DNA of 64,000 bases from assembly GCA_905182645.1 (NCBI GenBank), contig CAJJCJ010000011.1:1-64000 (forward strand), read 5' to 3'. Under the pieces are notes generated by a model. The model was given only the letters and a program-made list of their open reading frames with translations, was not told where the DNA came from and made no database searches. Shown here one piece after another: positions 8,729-17,268 of this stretch. Within the stretch, counting starts at the first letter, position 1. Each line of letters starts with the position of its first letter. The DNA is from an uncultured Sulfitobacter sp. Its GTDB lineage: Bacteria > Pseudomonadota > Alphaproteobacteria > Rhodobacterales > Rhodobacteraceae. The translations under genes were made by a program, and so were the position numbers.

Positions 8729-11236
8729 TCATGGGTCCAAATGGCAGTATTGATAAGTGGACCTGTCCCGCTTTAGTGCCGCCCCAATCTTGGAGAGCTG
8801 GCCCACGACCTCCTCAGGCCGCATCGGTTTGGCATGCACATACCCTTGCTGAGTGACGATATGATGATGCATCAGTGCCTGCGCCTGCTGAGTTGTCTCA
8901 ACACCTTCAACAATCACTTTTATATTCAAACTTCTGACAATCATCGCAATGCCGCTCACAATCGAACGCACCCTTTCCGAAGTGGTCAAGTCATCGATAA
9001 GGGTCTTATCCAGCTTTACCACATGAATGGGTAATTCTTGCAGACGGTTGAGGTTACTCGACTCAACGCCAAAGTCATCGAGCGCGATAAGATAGCCGTT
9101 CTCACCTAGGGTCTTAAGTTCCGTCCGGAGCACATCGAGGTTTCCACGCTGCGAGAAAGCCATTTCGGAGAGCTCAATCATGATGACGCGACCTGGAAAA
9201 TCCTTCGCACTCCCATAAATGCCCATCAACTCTTTAGAGGCCCCCACATAAGACAACCGCTCGAGCGTGTAGTTAAAGCTGACATAAGCGTCCGGGAAAT
9301 CCGAAAGCTTTGCGAGGACATCCTTACGCATAGCGGTATTTAACGCAGCAAAGGCAGGCTCACGCGTCACTTCGTCAAACACACTCACAAATTGAAGCGG
9401 CGACAAGACCGTTCCATCTGCTTTTTGCCAACGAATGAGCGCCTCAAACCCTACGATGCGCCGAGCCTCAACATCCCAAAACGGCTGGACTGCATAATAA
9501 AACTCACCTGCCTCCAAGCCTAGCTGTATCTCTTCCGCGGTAATGAAAGTCCCGCGCAGCTCCAAGGCTCGCAACTCTTCCTCCTCGCCGGCACACACCA
9601 TATTGCGTCCACGCAGCTTCGCTTCACGGGCGAAATCGTCAGCCAGACGCATCGCATCTGATAAGACCTCAGATGTGCCCAGCTTAGCGATGCCGATGCT
9701 CGCAGTGCGGCTGATAGTGCGCGCGCTATCAATGACGACCGTCTGCTCTAAGGCCAAGCGGAGTGCTTCACCAAATTCCTTCGCCTCGTCCCACCCCTGC
9801 CAAGGGCGAATGATTGCAAACTCCTCCCCACCAAGACGGGCCGCGCAACCGCCTGTTTCCGTCAAGCGCATCATGGTTTGCCCCATAGCGCTCAACAGCG
9901 CATCACCAGCCTCGTGGCCGTAGCTGTCGTTCACAGACTTAAAATGGTCGAGGTCGAAGATGTAAACGCCAGCAGTCTTTTTACGCATTCCATCGCTAAA
10001 CCTCTCTTTCAGGCCACGCCGTGAATAAAGACCTGTCAGTTCGTCTTGCTCTACAAGCATCTGAAGCTGATTTTGGGTACGCATCATGTCTGTGACGTCC
10101 ACAAGCGTTATGATATTGAGAAAGTCTCCTTCGAGCTCTGCGACGACGGATTGCAGCTCAATTTGACGCAGTTCCCCGGCTTTGGTCCTGAAGCGCAGGG
10201 TATTGCGGAGCACATTTTTGGAATCTTTCTGTGACTTTAAAGTTTCGCGAAACTCCTTGCTGATCACCGCGTCTTCCGGCTCCATGAACTCCGTCAGGTC
10301 ATGTCCAACAGTTTCCTCACGGGTATAGCCCAATTGGTTTGTCCAGGCGTCCGAGCACGTTTGGATCTTCCAGTCGTCCGATTGAGAAATGACCATCGCT
10401 GCATTGCGGTTCAAAAGCGTGTCGGCCAAGGCCTTCTGCGTCGCAAGGTCCGTGATATTCGTAACGGACAAAACAACCATGTCCTCCTGTGCAGTTGGCC
10501 CTGCAACTGCATTGCCCATAATGGTCACTTGCAACTTGGCGCCGGAGTTGGTTCGTAGTGTCCACACATTGACTGCTGCATCGCGTCCTGTTTGTATTGC
10601 TTTCTGCGCTTCCTGCCGGGCGTCCTGGGCCCGGTCTTGTTCCTCTTCAACCAAAAAGGACGGGAAGTCCCTGCCGATCGTCTCATCACGGCTAAAGCCT
10701 GTCAGCTGCGTCCAGCCATGAGATGCGTTCCGGATAATAAAGCTACTGTCTCGCAGCAAAGTTGCGGAAGGGCTGCGTTCCAGAACCTGAAGCCAGGCTT
10801 CAGCTTCAGCACGGGCATCTTCGGCCTCAATGTTCTTCGCTTCTAGCGCTCTAAGGCTACTCTCGAGCTCTGTCACATCTGTTTGAACGCTTATAAAGCC
10901 TCCATCAGGAAGTAATCTATCTGTTGTTTTGATAAAACGGCCATCTTCTAATTGCACGGTAAAAGATCCAGTCAAATCGCTTCTATATTTAGCCTTTATT
11001 GCTAAATACTCTTTTTTCGCTTCTGAATATTCAGTTGTTACAACATTACCATTTTGTAAATCTATTTTCCCTAATTCTGAAAAATGCACGCCTAACTCTA
11101 AATCACTGTCGGTATAAGAATAGAGACACTTAAATTTATCATTATAATATTGTAAACAACCATCACTATCATACTTCACGACAGCTTCTTCAACATAGTC
11201 CAGGTATGTATGTTCTTCATTTTTATTTTTTTGCAT
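8729..11236 (-). CDS. PAS-PAS-PAS-GGDEF-EAL cyclic-di-GMP protein
   Basis: Soluble bifunctional c-di-GMP turnover protein of 835 residues with no membrane segment. Order: three PAS-like domains (about 10-125, 145-265, 275-390), a GGDEF domain with FDLDHFKSVND and intact signature GGEEF, and an EAL domain with GFEALIRW, the Asn motif VSFNYTLE, ALDDFG, VVKLDK, IVEGVET and TQQGY. Both catalytic sites look competent on motifs, so it could make and degrade c-di-GMP. The first PAS domain (about 10860-11236) is visibly AT-richer than the rest and matches the composition of the adjacent signalling genes, while the remainder matches the chromosome average, so it may be a chimera. An IS6-family element begins 97 bp upstream of its start. 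Confidence 0.92.
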   Translation of the reverse strand: MQKNKNEEHTYLDYVEEAVVKYDSDGCLQYYNDKFKCLYSYTDSDLELGVHFSELGKIDLQNGNVVTTEYSEAKKEYLAIKAKYRSDLTGSFTVQLEDGRFIKTTDRLLPDGGFISVQTDVTELESSLRALEAKNIEAEDARAEAEAWLQVLERSPSATLLRDSSFIIRNASHGWTQLTGFSRDETIGRDFPSFLVEEEQDRAQDARQEAQKAIQTGRDAAVNVWTLRTNSGAKLQVTIMGNAVAGPTAQEDMVVLSVTNITDLATQKALADTLLNRNAAMVISQSDDWKIQTCSDAWTNQLGYTREETVGHDLTEFMEPEDAVISKEFRETLKSQKDSKNVLRNTLRFRTKAGELRQIELQSVVAELEGDFLNIITLVDVTDMMRTQNQLQMLVEQDELTGLYSRRGLKERFSDGMRKKTAGVYIFDLDHFKSVNDSYGHEAGDALLSAMGQTMMRLTETGGCAARLGGEEFAIIRPWQGWDEAKEFGEALRLALEQTVVIDSARTISRTASIGIAKLGTSEVLSDAMRLADDFAREAKLRGRNMVCAGEEEELRALELRGTFITAEEIQLGLEAGEFYYAVQPFWDVEARRIVGFEALIRWQKADGTVLSPLQFVSVFDEVTREPAFAALNTAMRKDVLAKLSDFPDAYVSFNYTLERLSYVGASKELMGIYGSAKDFPGRVIMIELSEMAFSQRGNLDVLRTELKTLGENGYLIALDDFGVESSNLNRLQELPIHVVKLDKTLIDDLTTSERVRSIVSGIAMIVRSLNIKVIVEGVETTQQAQALMHHHIVTQQGYVHAKPMRPEEVVGQLSKIGAALKRDRSTYQYCHLDP

Positions 11237-11332
11237 GACCAGATTTCATTAAAAAAGAATAAATAATTATTACAGTTAATTGCGTCAAAAATCTATATGG
11301 TATCGTCAAGTTACGGGGCATTCACATATATC

Positions 11333-11348
11333 GGCGTTGTCAGACAAA
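11333..11348 (+). repeat. IS6 element terminal inverted repeat, left
   Basis: Sequence GGCGTTGTCAGACAAA, matching the complement of the right end at 15 of 16 positions. Confidence 0.88.
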
Positions 11349-11384
11349 GTCTAACACGTCTCAAAGGACCACGATCACACAAAT

Positions 11385-12082
11385 CTATGGAGTGCAGATT
11401 TGAAACCACTCAATGAGAGCGGCACTGCGTTTTTGCTTATACTTCTGTCTGCTTTCTAGATGTCTTTCATGATTGAAGTGGTTGTATATCTGGGCGTGAT
11501 AGCTAGTAAATTTCTGGAGCATTGCACAACTTTTAAACTTCTGCATCGCTCGTTCTTGTCGTCGAAATGGCAGGTGCGAATTTTCACACCGATTGTTTGC
11601 CCGGCCGCCACATAATTGACGATCTACAACTCCAATCTCACGAAAAGCCGCGCCATAGGACGCCAGCTTGTCTGTCGTGATAATCTTGGGTGATCCGTGT
11701 TTTCGCACAGTTTTTATGAGGAACTTCTTCGCTGCAGCCTTATTGCGTCGTTTTGCAACAAAGCATTCAAGAACTTCGCCTTCGTGATCAACGGCGCGCC
11801 AAAGGTAAAAGCGTTCACCGTTGATCTTCACAAAGACTTCATCTAGGTGCCATTGCCAGTTCGAGTGTTGCCCTGCCCTATTCTTACGGATTTCTCCCGC
11901 GAACTTTGACCCAAAACGTTCAACCAAAACCGAACTGTTTCGTGACAGATATCGACGCCGCGTTCATGCAAGATGTCTTCCACCTGACGAAAACTGAATG
12001 GATAACGTATGTAATACATAACCGCCAATCGGATGATTTCAGGTGAAGTCTTGAAGTACTTAAATAGGTTTTGTGTTGTCAT
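11385..12082 (-). pseudogene. IS6-family DDE transposase, frameshifted
   Basis: Transposase of the enclosing IS6 element. The N-terminal part (from 12082) gives the helix-turn-helix region (TSPEIIRLAVMYYIRYPFS, DILHERGVDICHETVRFW); the second part, in another frame, gives the catalytic core: first Asp in WHLDEVFVKI, second in ITTDKLASYG, Glu in NRCENSHLP. The two overlap near 11920-11927, and adding one base after the TTG AAC codons would restore the usual WLNRFG sequence. IS6 transposases are normally made from one frame without programmed frameshifting, so this is read as a mutation or sequencing error rather than regulation. Confidence 0.85.
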
Positions 12083-12118
12083 TCATAAAAATTAGGTACC
12101 AACCAATGGGACGTCAAA

Positions 12119-12134
12119 TTTGTCTGACAACACC
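12119..12134 (-). repeat. IS6 element terminal inverted repeat, right
   Basis: Complement reads GGTGTTGTCAGACAAA, pairing with the left end; immediately followed by the truncated BKACE coding sequence. Confidence 0.88.
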
Positions 12135-12364
12135 CAGGTGCATCACAAATCCCGATGGCTACTACCGCAAGCCAGATGGGCGGGCACGTTCGTGTGGGAC
12201 TTGAAGACAGCCTATTCATTTCGCGCGGGGAGTTAGCCGAAAGCAACGCCCAACAAGTTGCAAAAGTCAGACGTGTTGTAGAAGAGCTAGGGTGTCAGGT
12301 CGCATCCCCAAACGAGGCCCGCGCGATACTTGATTTAAAGGGTGGTGATAGAGTGAATTTTTAA
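12135..12364 (+). pseudogene. C-terminal fragment of BKACE (DUF849) beta-keto acid cleavage enzyme
   Basis: An open frame running from the IS boundary to a stop at 12364 encodes the family C-terminus: IPMATTASQ, MGGHVRVGLEDSLF, SNAQQVAKVRRVVEELG, and an ending like that of 3-keto-5-aminohexanoate cleavage enzymes. BKACE enzymes cleave beta-keto acids with acetyl-CoA using a zinc TIM barrel; only the last 75 or so residues of about 300 remain, so it cannot be active. The ATG at 12155 is an internal codon. The 5' part was evidently lost when the IS6 element inserted or caused an adjacent deletion. Confidence 0.8.
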
Positions 12365-12404
12365 GGGACGTGCCGTTATTGGTCGAAGTCTCTGATCAAC
12401 CTTC

Positions 12405-12454
12405 AGGTCCAGAAATTCGGAAACGGCCTTTTGTTTCCCAAGAATTCTGGACCT
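12405..12454. repeat. Long imperfect inverted repeat
   Basis: Arms of about 20 bases (left begins AGGTCCAGAA, right ends TTCTGGACCT) with small bulges around a loop of about eight bases, lying 41 bp after the BKACE remnant. It could be that gene's old transcription terminator, although no clean U tract follows, or a remnant of a mobile element. Confidence 0.6.
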
Positions 12455-12504
12455 ATGAAAGGTCCCAATTGCACTTTAGATTTCGAACAAGGCACTGACA
12501 GAGT

Positions 12505-12610
12505 CCGGCTTTCGTCAACTTATGTCGCCCCGATTGCAGACATTCGTGCAAAGTGCAGCACTGGTCAATGTGGGCTCAAACCTGCCGTTGGCTGAGGCCT
12601 GTTCGAAGGC
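12505..12610 (+). repeat. Dispersed intergenic repeat, copy A
   Basis: Partial, diverged copy of the repeat also seen at 14650-14830 and 17019-17090. Shared blocks with copy B are GCAGCAC, GGGCTCAAA and GAAGG(C/T)CCG in the same order and orientation. No protein is encoded with any recognisable similarity. The rest of the 272 bp between the BKACE remnant and the ABC gene, apart from the inverted repeat, shows nothing else. Confidence 0.55.
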
Positions 12611-12636
12611 CCGCTTAGGGCCGAAATACGACGTCG

Positions 12637-14496
12637 TTAGACTGTATCCATTTTCCGCGCCAGAAAGCCGCCTGATTGTCGGGCCCAGAGGCGGGCGTAG
12701 AGACCATCTTGTGCCAACAGGGTATCGTGCGTGCCTTGCTCGACGATGTGCCCCACATCCATGACCACTATACGATCCATAGCTGCGATGGTGGACAGGC
12801 GGTGCGCGATGGCCAGGGTTGTTTTTCCAGCCATCAGCCGGTCCAGATTTTCTTGGATTACTGCCTCCGCCTCACTATCAAGCGCGCTTGTGGCTTCGTC
12901 CAACACAAGGATCGGAGCGTCCTTGAGGAGTGCTCGTGCTATGGTCACCCTTTGGCGTTGACCACCCGAGAGTTTAACGCCCCGATCACCGACGAATGCG
13001 TCAAGGCCCACGCGGCCCTTGTCATCACGCAGATCGTGAATGAAACCCATGGCTTGTGCTGCTTCGGCAGCGGCCTCGACCTCGGCGTCCGTCGCGTCGG
13101 GGCGGCCATAGCGGATATTGTCACGGATCGACCGATGCAGCAGACCGACATCCTGTGTCACCACACCAATCTGCCCTCGCAAGGACGTCTGCGTGACATC
13201 GCGGACATCCTGGCCGTCAACGGTAACACTGCCAGCATCAACATCGCGCAACCGCATCAAGAGGGATACGAGGGTTGATTTCCCTGCACCGGACAAACCG
13301 ACCAAGGCGACTCTCTCGCCGGCAGCAATGGTGAGCGATAGGTCACGAACGACTGCGTTTGCTTCTCCATATCGAAAGGTCACGTGATCGAACAAGATCT
13401 GCCCAGTGGTCAAGTTCAGGTTGGGTGCATTCGGCGCGTCAATCAGAGTTGGTGGTGTGGTCATAATTGGCATTGCGTCTGCGATCGTTCCGTATGCGCG
13501 GCTGACCGACTGGCCCAACCCAATAAACATTCCCGATGACGCCGACAGGGTACGCGCGATAGTGGCCCCCGCAACAAAATCACCCAAACTGACAAAACCG
13601 GAGACCAAACCCCACAGACCCACTGCGAAGATAGACACAACCAGCGCCACATTTAACAGATGCACCAAGGCATCTGTTGAGACATATGCGCGGTTCTCAC
13701 GATGTTGGGTGTCGATGGTCTCACTTATCACCTTTTGGATTGCTCCTGCCTCGCTGTCCTCGGCGGCAAAAAGTTTTACCATCGCAATATTGGAATAAAC
13801 ATCTGTCATGGCACCTGTGGCTCGGCTGGTGGCCGCCGCCACTTTGCGGGACCGCGCCGCGTAGACCGGAACCGCAAACCATGCCAAAATAATGTTAAGC
13901 GCAATCCAGACCACAACCGGCAAGGCCATCATTGGCGACAATGCCGCCAGTAACACTGCAGCGCCGCCAAAGGAAATAACGACGCGCGGCACCATCTGCA
14001 TGGCTATCATCATGGACCGCTGCACAGCACCAGTGACCTGCCCGATGCGGCTGGCAACCTGACCTGCAAACACGTCTTCAAAGAAAGCAACGTCCTGGCC
14101 TTCAACAGCTTTGTGGGCCTGCCACCGCATCGCTGCTGGTAACAAAACCTGCACCGTTTGGGCCATGAAGGCCCCGCGCACAAAGGTCACGATGGGGTCA
14201 ACAAAAGCAAAGAGAAAGACCAAAGCGGCCAGTGTCCATGATTCGGTTGCGACAAATGACGCGGCACCCTGAGCCGTGACTCCGTCGACCACAAAGGCCA
14301 GTGCCCAGACCATCGCCAGTCCGATCCCCGCCGAGATTGCTGACAAACCCGCAACCGCAACCAAAACGCCACGGAAAAGCTGCGCAAAATGCCAGACTAA
14401 ACTCCAGACTCCTGTTGCGGGCAAGACGTGCAGAGGAAGGTCGAAAGGTCGGACAAGGTTCTCAAATGGGCGAAAGATGCGGTTTGATATGCTCAT
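12637..14496 (-). CDS. ABC exporter half-transporter (fused permease and ATPase)
   Basis: Type I ABC exporter of 619 residues that would act as a dimer in the inner membrane. The N-terminal half has about six membrane segments (for example around 45-75, 90-110, 170-215, 285-315). The ATPase half has Walker A GLSGAGKST, Q-loop region VVTQDVGLLH, signature LSGGQRQR, Walker B ILVLDEATSALD and H-loop AHRLST, all intact. Family members export lipids, peptides or drugs; nothing here shows the substrate. It stands alone between two copies of a dispersed intergenic repeat, with a BKACE remnant on one side and a decayed integrase on the other, so neighbours give no functional hint. Confidence 0.9.
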   Translation of the reverse strand: MSISNRIFRPFENLVRPFDLPLHVLPATGVWSLVWHFAQLFRGVLVAVAGLSAISAGIGLAMVWALAFVVDGVTAQGAASFVATESWTLAALVFLFAFVDPIVTFVRGAFMAQTVQVLLPAAMRWQAHKAVEGQDVAFFEDVFAGQVASRIGQVTGAVQRSMMIAMQMVPRVVISFGGAAVLLAALSPMMALPVVVWIALNIILAWFAVPVYAARSRKVAAATSRATGAMTDVYSNIAMVKLFAAEDSEAGAIQKVISETIDTQHRENRAYVSTDALVHLLNVALVVSIFAVGLWGLVSGFVSLGDFVAGATIARTLSASSGMFIGLGQSVSRAYGTIADAMPIMTTPPTLIDAPNAPNLNLTTGQILFDHVTFRYGEANAVVRDLSLTIAAGERVALVGLSGAGKSTLVSLLMRLRDVDAGSVTVDGQDVRDVTQTSLRGQIGVVTQDVGLLHRSIRDNIRYGRPDATDAEVEAAAEAAQAMGFIHDLRDDKGRVGLDAFVGDRGVKLSGGQRQRVTIARALLKDAPILVLDEATSALDSEAEAVIQENLDRLMAGKTTLAIAHRLSTIAAMDRIVVMDVGHIVEQGTHDTLLAQDGLYARLWARQSGGFLARKMDTV

Positions 14497-14649
14497 AGGC
14501 TACCACATAGTGCCAGAGCCTCTGATCGACAACGTAGTCTGAGTGGTCGAGGTTATGCACAACGCTGAATTCAGCAAATAACTTTAATATTCAAACGGCT
14601 CAACGCACGGAATTTTTATTCTGTCCCAAGGACGGTTCTTCATCGGGTA

Positions 14650-14830
14650 TGCGTCCGCTTTGGACAAGCTACACTGCAGTAGCAAACGATCCAACAAAGG
14701 TCAGGTTAAGGCCGGTTTTCTGCAAGTGATCTTAAGGTTCCCTGAAAGCGGACTTTAGCTGCAGCACAGAAAATCGGTAAAGAGGGCTCAAAGCAGTTGT
14801 TCGCTGCGACCTGAACGAAGGTCCGGTATT
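14650..14830 (+). repeat. Dispersed intergenic repeat, copy B (longest)
   Basis: Begins CGTCCGCTTTGG and continues with AAGCTACACTGCAG; copy C at 17019 begins CGTCCGGTTTGG with AAGCTGCACTGCAG. Its second half (GCAGCAC...GGGCTCAAA...GAAGGTCCG) matches copy A. It fills most of the 344 bp gap between the ABC exporter and the integrase remnant; the rest of the gap (14497-14649) shows no gene. Confidence 0.6.
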
Positions 14831-14840
14831 CAACTTTTGT

Positions 14841-15593
14841 TCAGCTATCGATGCGGTTCGCTATCTCACCACATGCTACTTCCATTGAGGGTCGCAGCGC
14901 ATCCAAGGACGGTCGTGTATATCTCTGCCCGGTGATCGATAGCGGCGTTTGATTCAGCAACCTTCCAACAATCTCTTCCAATACCCCGGCTTCCATTGCA
15001 ACGGTCGCAAATGTTCAACGATGTATATGTGGATTGTACTTGAGCCTCTCCGGCTTTGTGATGTGACCCGTCTCTGATTTTGGCGATGGAAACACCCACT
15101 CCTTGCTGAGGGGGCGAAGTGGTGCCAGGATCTCATGGTGCAACTGCAGGATCGGAAAATCGAAACTCCGGCCGTTCTTTGTTATTGGCAGGTGGATCGG
15201 GTTGAGCAGACCGTCAATTGTCTGCCGCCAATCTTTCAGGTCATCGATAATCCGCCCGTCCGGTTTATCTTCAAACCATTCGATCGCCATGGTCGGACAT
15301 TCTGCCAGATCACACGTCTGGCGGGCGTGGTTGTAGATTGCTCGAAAGTTACGAAGCACATGATTGGCAGCCGACGGCGATCTGGACATTTCTTGATGGC
15401 GACGCACCACCATCGCCTTGCTGATCTCATCAAGCGGCAGGCGCATCCAGTCTTTGAGATGGAGTTCAAGTTGCGCACGCGTCCCAGTCTTGTGGTTCTC
15501 AGAACGCAACTTCGGACGTGCCAAGTATACCTCCATTGCGGCACGAAAGGGGGACAGGACAACACTGATTGGTGCGTATTCGCTTTTCTGCAA
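14841..15593 (-). pseudogene. Degenerate tyrosine recombinase (phage-type integrase)
   Basis: The N-terminal part reads as one frame of 192 residues with core-binding features of integrases (ANHVLRNFRAIYNHAR), followed by WVFPSPKSETGHI. After that the frame shifts at least once, with the catalytic-domain end visible in other frames: an H-L-R-P-like remnant of the HDLRR box, an ending resembling AGVLEEIVGRLL, then LLNQTPLSITGQRY, which holds the usual Tyr context, and a tail ending at the TGA at 14841. The middle of the catalytic domain appears deleted. It probably entered with a prophage or genomic island; no tRNA attachment site is visible next to it. Confidence 0.75.
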
Positions 15594-15701
15594 TCTAAAC
15601 CTTGATCTGGTCGCATTCCTTTGACAAACGGTCTTCTACATCTTTCTAAGGGCGATCGAGCTGGTTGCCTCTTTCATTTAACGAGCCGTAGGAACCCGCC
15701 A

Positions 15702-16619
15702 ATGATCATCAAGCATCTTGTCACTCATTCTGGCGGCTTTCATGCCGACGAGCTGTTGTCATCCGTGGTGCTCACGCGTCTGTTCCCACAGGCAGAGTTG
15801 CTACGCAGTCGAGAGCGGCAATGGGTCACCCCAGCAATTGATAAGATCATTTACGATGTCGGAGGTGCCTATGATACGGAGCAGCAGATTTTTGACCACC
15901 ACCAACATCCCAGCCCGCTGCGCGAAGATGGCCAACCGTTCAGCTCCTTTGGTCTGATCTGGGCGCACTATGGGCGCACGTATCTGACGGACATCGACGT
16001 GCCTGCGGGTGACGTCGAGGCCATCCATACCCAGTTTGACACCAGATTTGTGCTGCCGATTGACCTGCTGGACAACGGCGCAATGGAACCGTCCGTTGCG
16101 GGACCACTGTCGATACTGACCTTGCCCTCGCTTTTGGGGAGCTTGAAGCCGGTATTTGACGATATGTCGCCAACAGCTGACGATGATGCATTCATGAAAG
16201 CCTTACCCATCGCGCGGAGCTTTGTTGAAGCCCAAATCCACAATTTTGCAGCAAAATTCCGGGCACAGAGCATCGTTATCGATGCAATCGCAAAAGCAGG
16301 AACATCGCCGATACTCGAGCTTCCCATGGGTATGCCTTACCGTTCCGCGCTTGAATTGGCAGAGGCCGACCACATGCTATTCGTGATCCATCCGCGCGGC
16401 GCTGACTGGACCTTAAATGGCATCAAGTTGTCAAATGATACCTTCGACCAACGCGCCGATCTGCCAGCCGCTTGGGCCGGTCTTACGGACAACGCTCTCG
16501 AGGATGCGAGCGGAGTAAAAGGCGCCAAATTCTGCCACAACGGACGCTTTATTGCTGTTGCCAGCACACGCAAGGCAATTTTAAAAATGGCTGAAGTTGC
16601 GGTGCAAGACGTTCAATAA
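15702..16619 (+). CDS. MYG1-family (UPF0160) DHH-type exonuclease-like protein
   Basis: MYG1-family protein of 305 residues. Diagnostic motifs: THSGGFHADELLSS at the N-terminus, DVGGAYD, and the DHH-like metal site IFDHHQHP; later EADHMLFVIHPRG and KGAKFCHNGRFIA near the end. Eukaryotic MYG1 is a 3'-5' RNA exonuclease; the bacterial role is not established, so a metal-dependent hydrolase call is safest. The start at 15702 is preferred because AGGA precedes it and the motif-bearing sequence begins directly there; an upstream in-frame ATG at 15621 would add 27 unlikely residues. It is flanked by an integrase remnant and an IS110 fragment, so it has no operon partners. Confidence 0.88.
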   Translation: MIIKHLVTHSGGFHADELLSSVVLTRLFPQAELLRSRERQWVTPAIDKIIYDVGGAYDTEQQIFDHHQHPSPLREDGQPFSSFGLIWAHYGRTYLTDIDVPAGDVEAIHTQFDTRFVLPIDLLDNGAMEPSVAGPLSILTLPSLLGSLKPVFDDMSPTADDDAFMKALPIARSFVEAQIHNFAAKFRAQSIVIDAIAKAGTSPILELPMGMPYRSALELAEADHMLFVIHPRGADWTLNGIKLSNDTFDQRADLPAAWAGLTDNALEDASGVKGAKFCHNGRFIAVASTRKAILKMAEVAVQDVQ

Positions 16620-16708
16620 GGGCAGAAAGCATTCGTAATTGGGCAGCCTTTCGCTTTTAGGCCAAGCTCCCATTAAGATCACAGAATAGCTGTGAACAAG
16701 GGAGATAG

Positions 16709-16990
16709 ATGATGGAATGTTATGTCAGACTAGATGTGTTGTTGCGATTCTGTGCTCTTTACACTGTGGATGGCAAGGGAACGGTGCTGTTCGAGCGAGA
16801 AGTGCCTTGCATAGTCAGTGATATCGCTGAATGCCTTGTGGAATTTCCACATCCGATTGAACGTGTTGGTTTTGAAGCGGGTGCGATGAGCCAGCACCTT
16901 TTCTTTGGCCTGACCATTGAAGGTTTTGATGTTGTCTGCATGAAGGCACGACAAGTGAATGCCGCTCTGTCAACAATGAGGAACACAAAT
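16709..16990 (+). pseudogene. IS110-family transposase, N-terminal fragment
   Basis: About 92 codons match the start of IS110 transposases: MMECYVRLDVLLR (usually GLDVSLR), LFEREVPC, FPHPIERVGFEAG, MSQHLFFGL, GFDVVCMKARQVNAALSTMRN. Similarity stops exactly where the conserved KTDKNDA segment is expected, and the frame continues to 17164 only through an unrelated dispersed repeat. The element is therefore truncated and inactive. Some conserved residues are already changed, which suggests an old insertion. Confidence 0.85.
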
Positions 16991-17018
16991 CGATCAAAAT
17001 ACTGCGCTCCATTGCCAA

Positions 17019-17090
17019 CGTCCGGTTTGGGGAAGCTGCACTGCAGCGTCAATAAGCCCGACGAACGGCAGATTTGGGCCGTGTCTGACG
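17019..17090 (+). repeat. Dispersed intergenic repeat, copy C
   Basis: Starts CGTCCGGTTTGG, AAGCTGCACTGCAG, closely matching copy B at 14652. It joins directly to the truncated IS110 fragment, and its bases form the 3' part of that misleading open frame. Confidence 0.6.
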
Positions 17091-17268
17091 CTCATCATAT
17101 TGTTGATAATGGCGACGCTGCGGAGCGGCAAAGGTCAGCAAAGAATAAAATCAGTTCAATTTGATCTAGAGCAATGCTGCACAACCTTAAGATTTAAAAG
17201 GTGGTGACAAGTTCGTATATTTTCTTAGAAATGAGCACCATTCGCTCAGGTATTGAAAAGGAACAGCT

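Larger units (their letters stand above)
11333..12134 (-). mobile_element. IS6-family insertion sequence, about 802 bp
   Basis: Complete-looking IS6-family element. Its ends are 16-bp inverted repeats: 11333-11348 reads GGCGTTGTCAGACAAA, and the complement of 12119-12134 reads GGTGTTGTCAGACAAA, one mismatch. Length near 800 bp and a single transposase on the minus strand fit the family. The expected 8-bp target duplication is missing (11325-11332 and 12135-12142 differ), which fits IS6 biology, where replicative cointegrates and adjacent deletions separate the copies. On its right the element abuts a truncated BKACE gene. The transposase carries a one-base frameshift, so this copy may be inactive. 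Confidence 0.88.

Noticed and set aside
11385..12082. Programmed frameshift in the IS6 transposase
   Set aside because: IS6 elements do not use it, no slippery heptamer is at the junction, and one added base restores the usual sequence.
12522..12764. Plus-strand frame of 80 codons
   Set aside because: Made of the dispersed repeat and antisense to the ABC exporter end.
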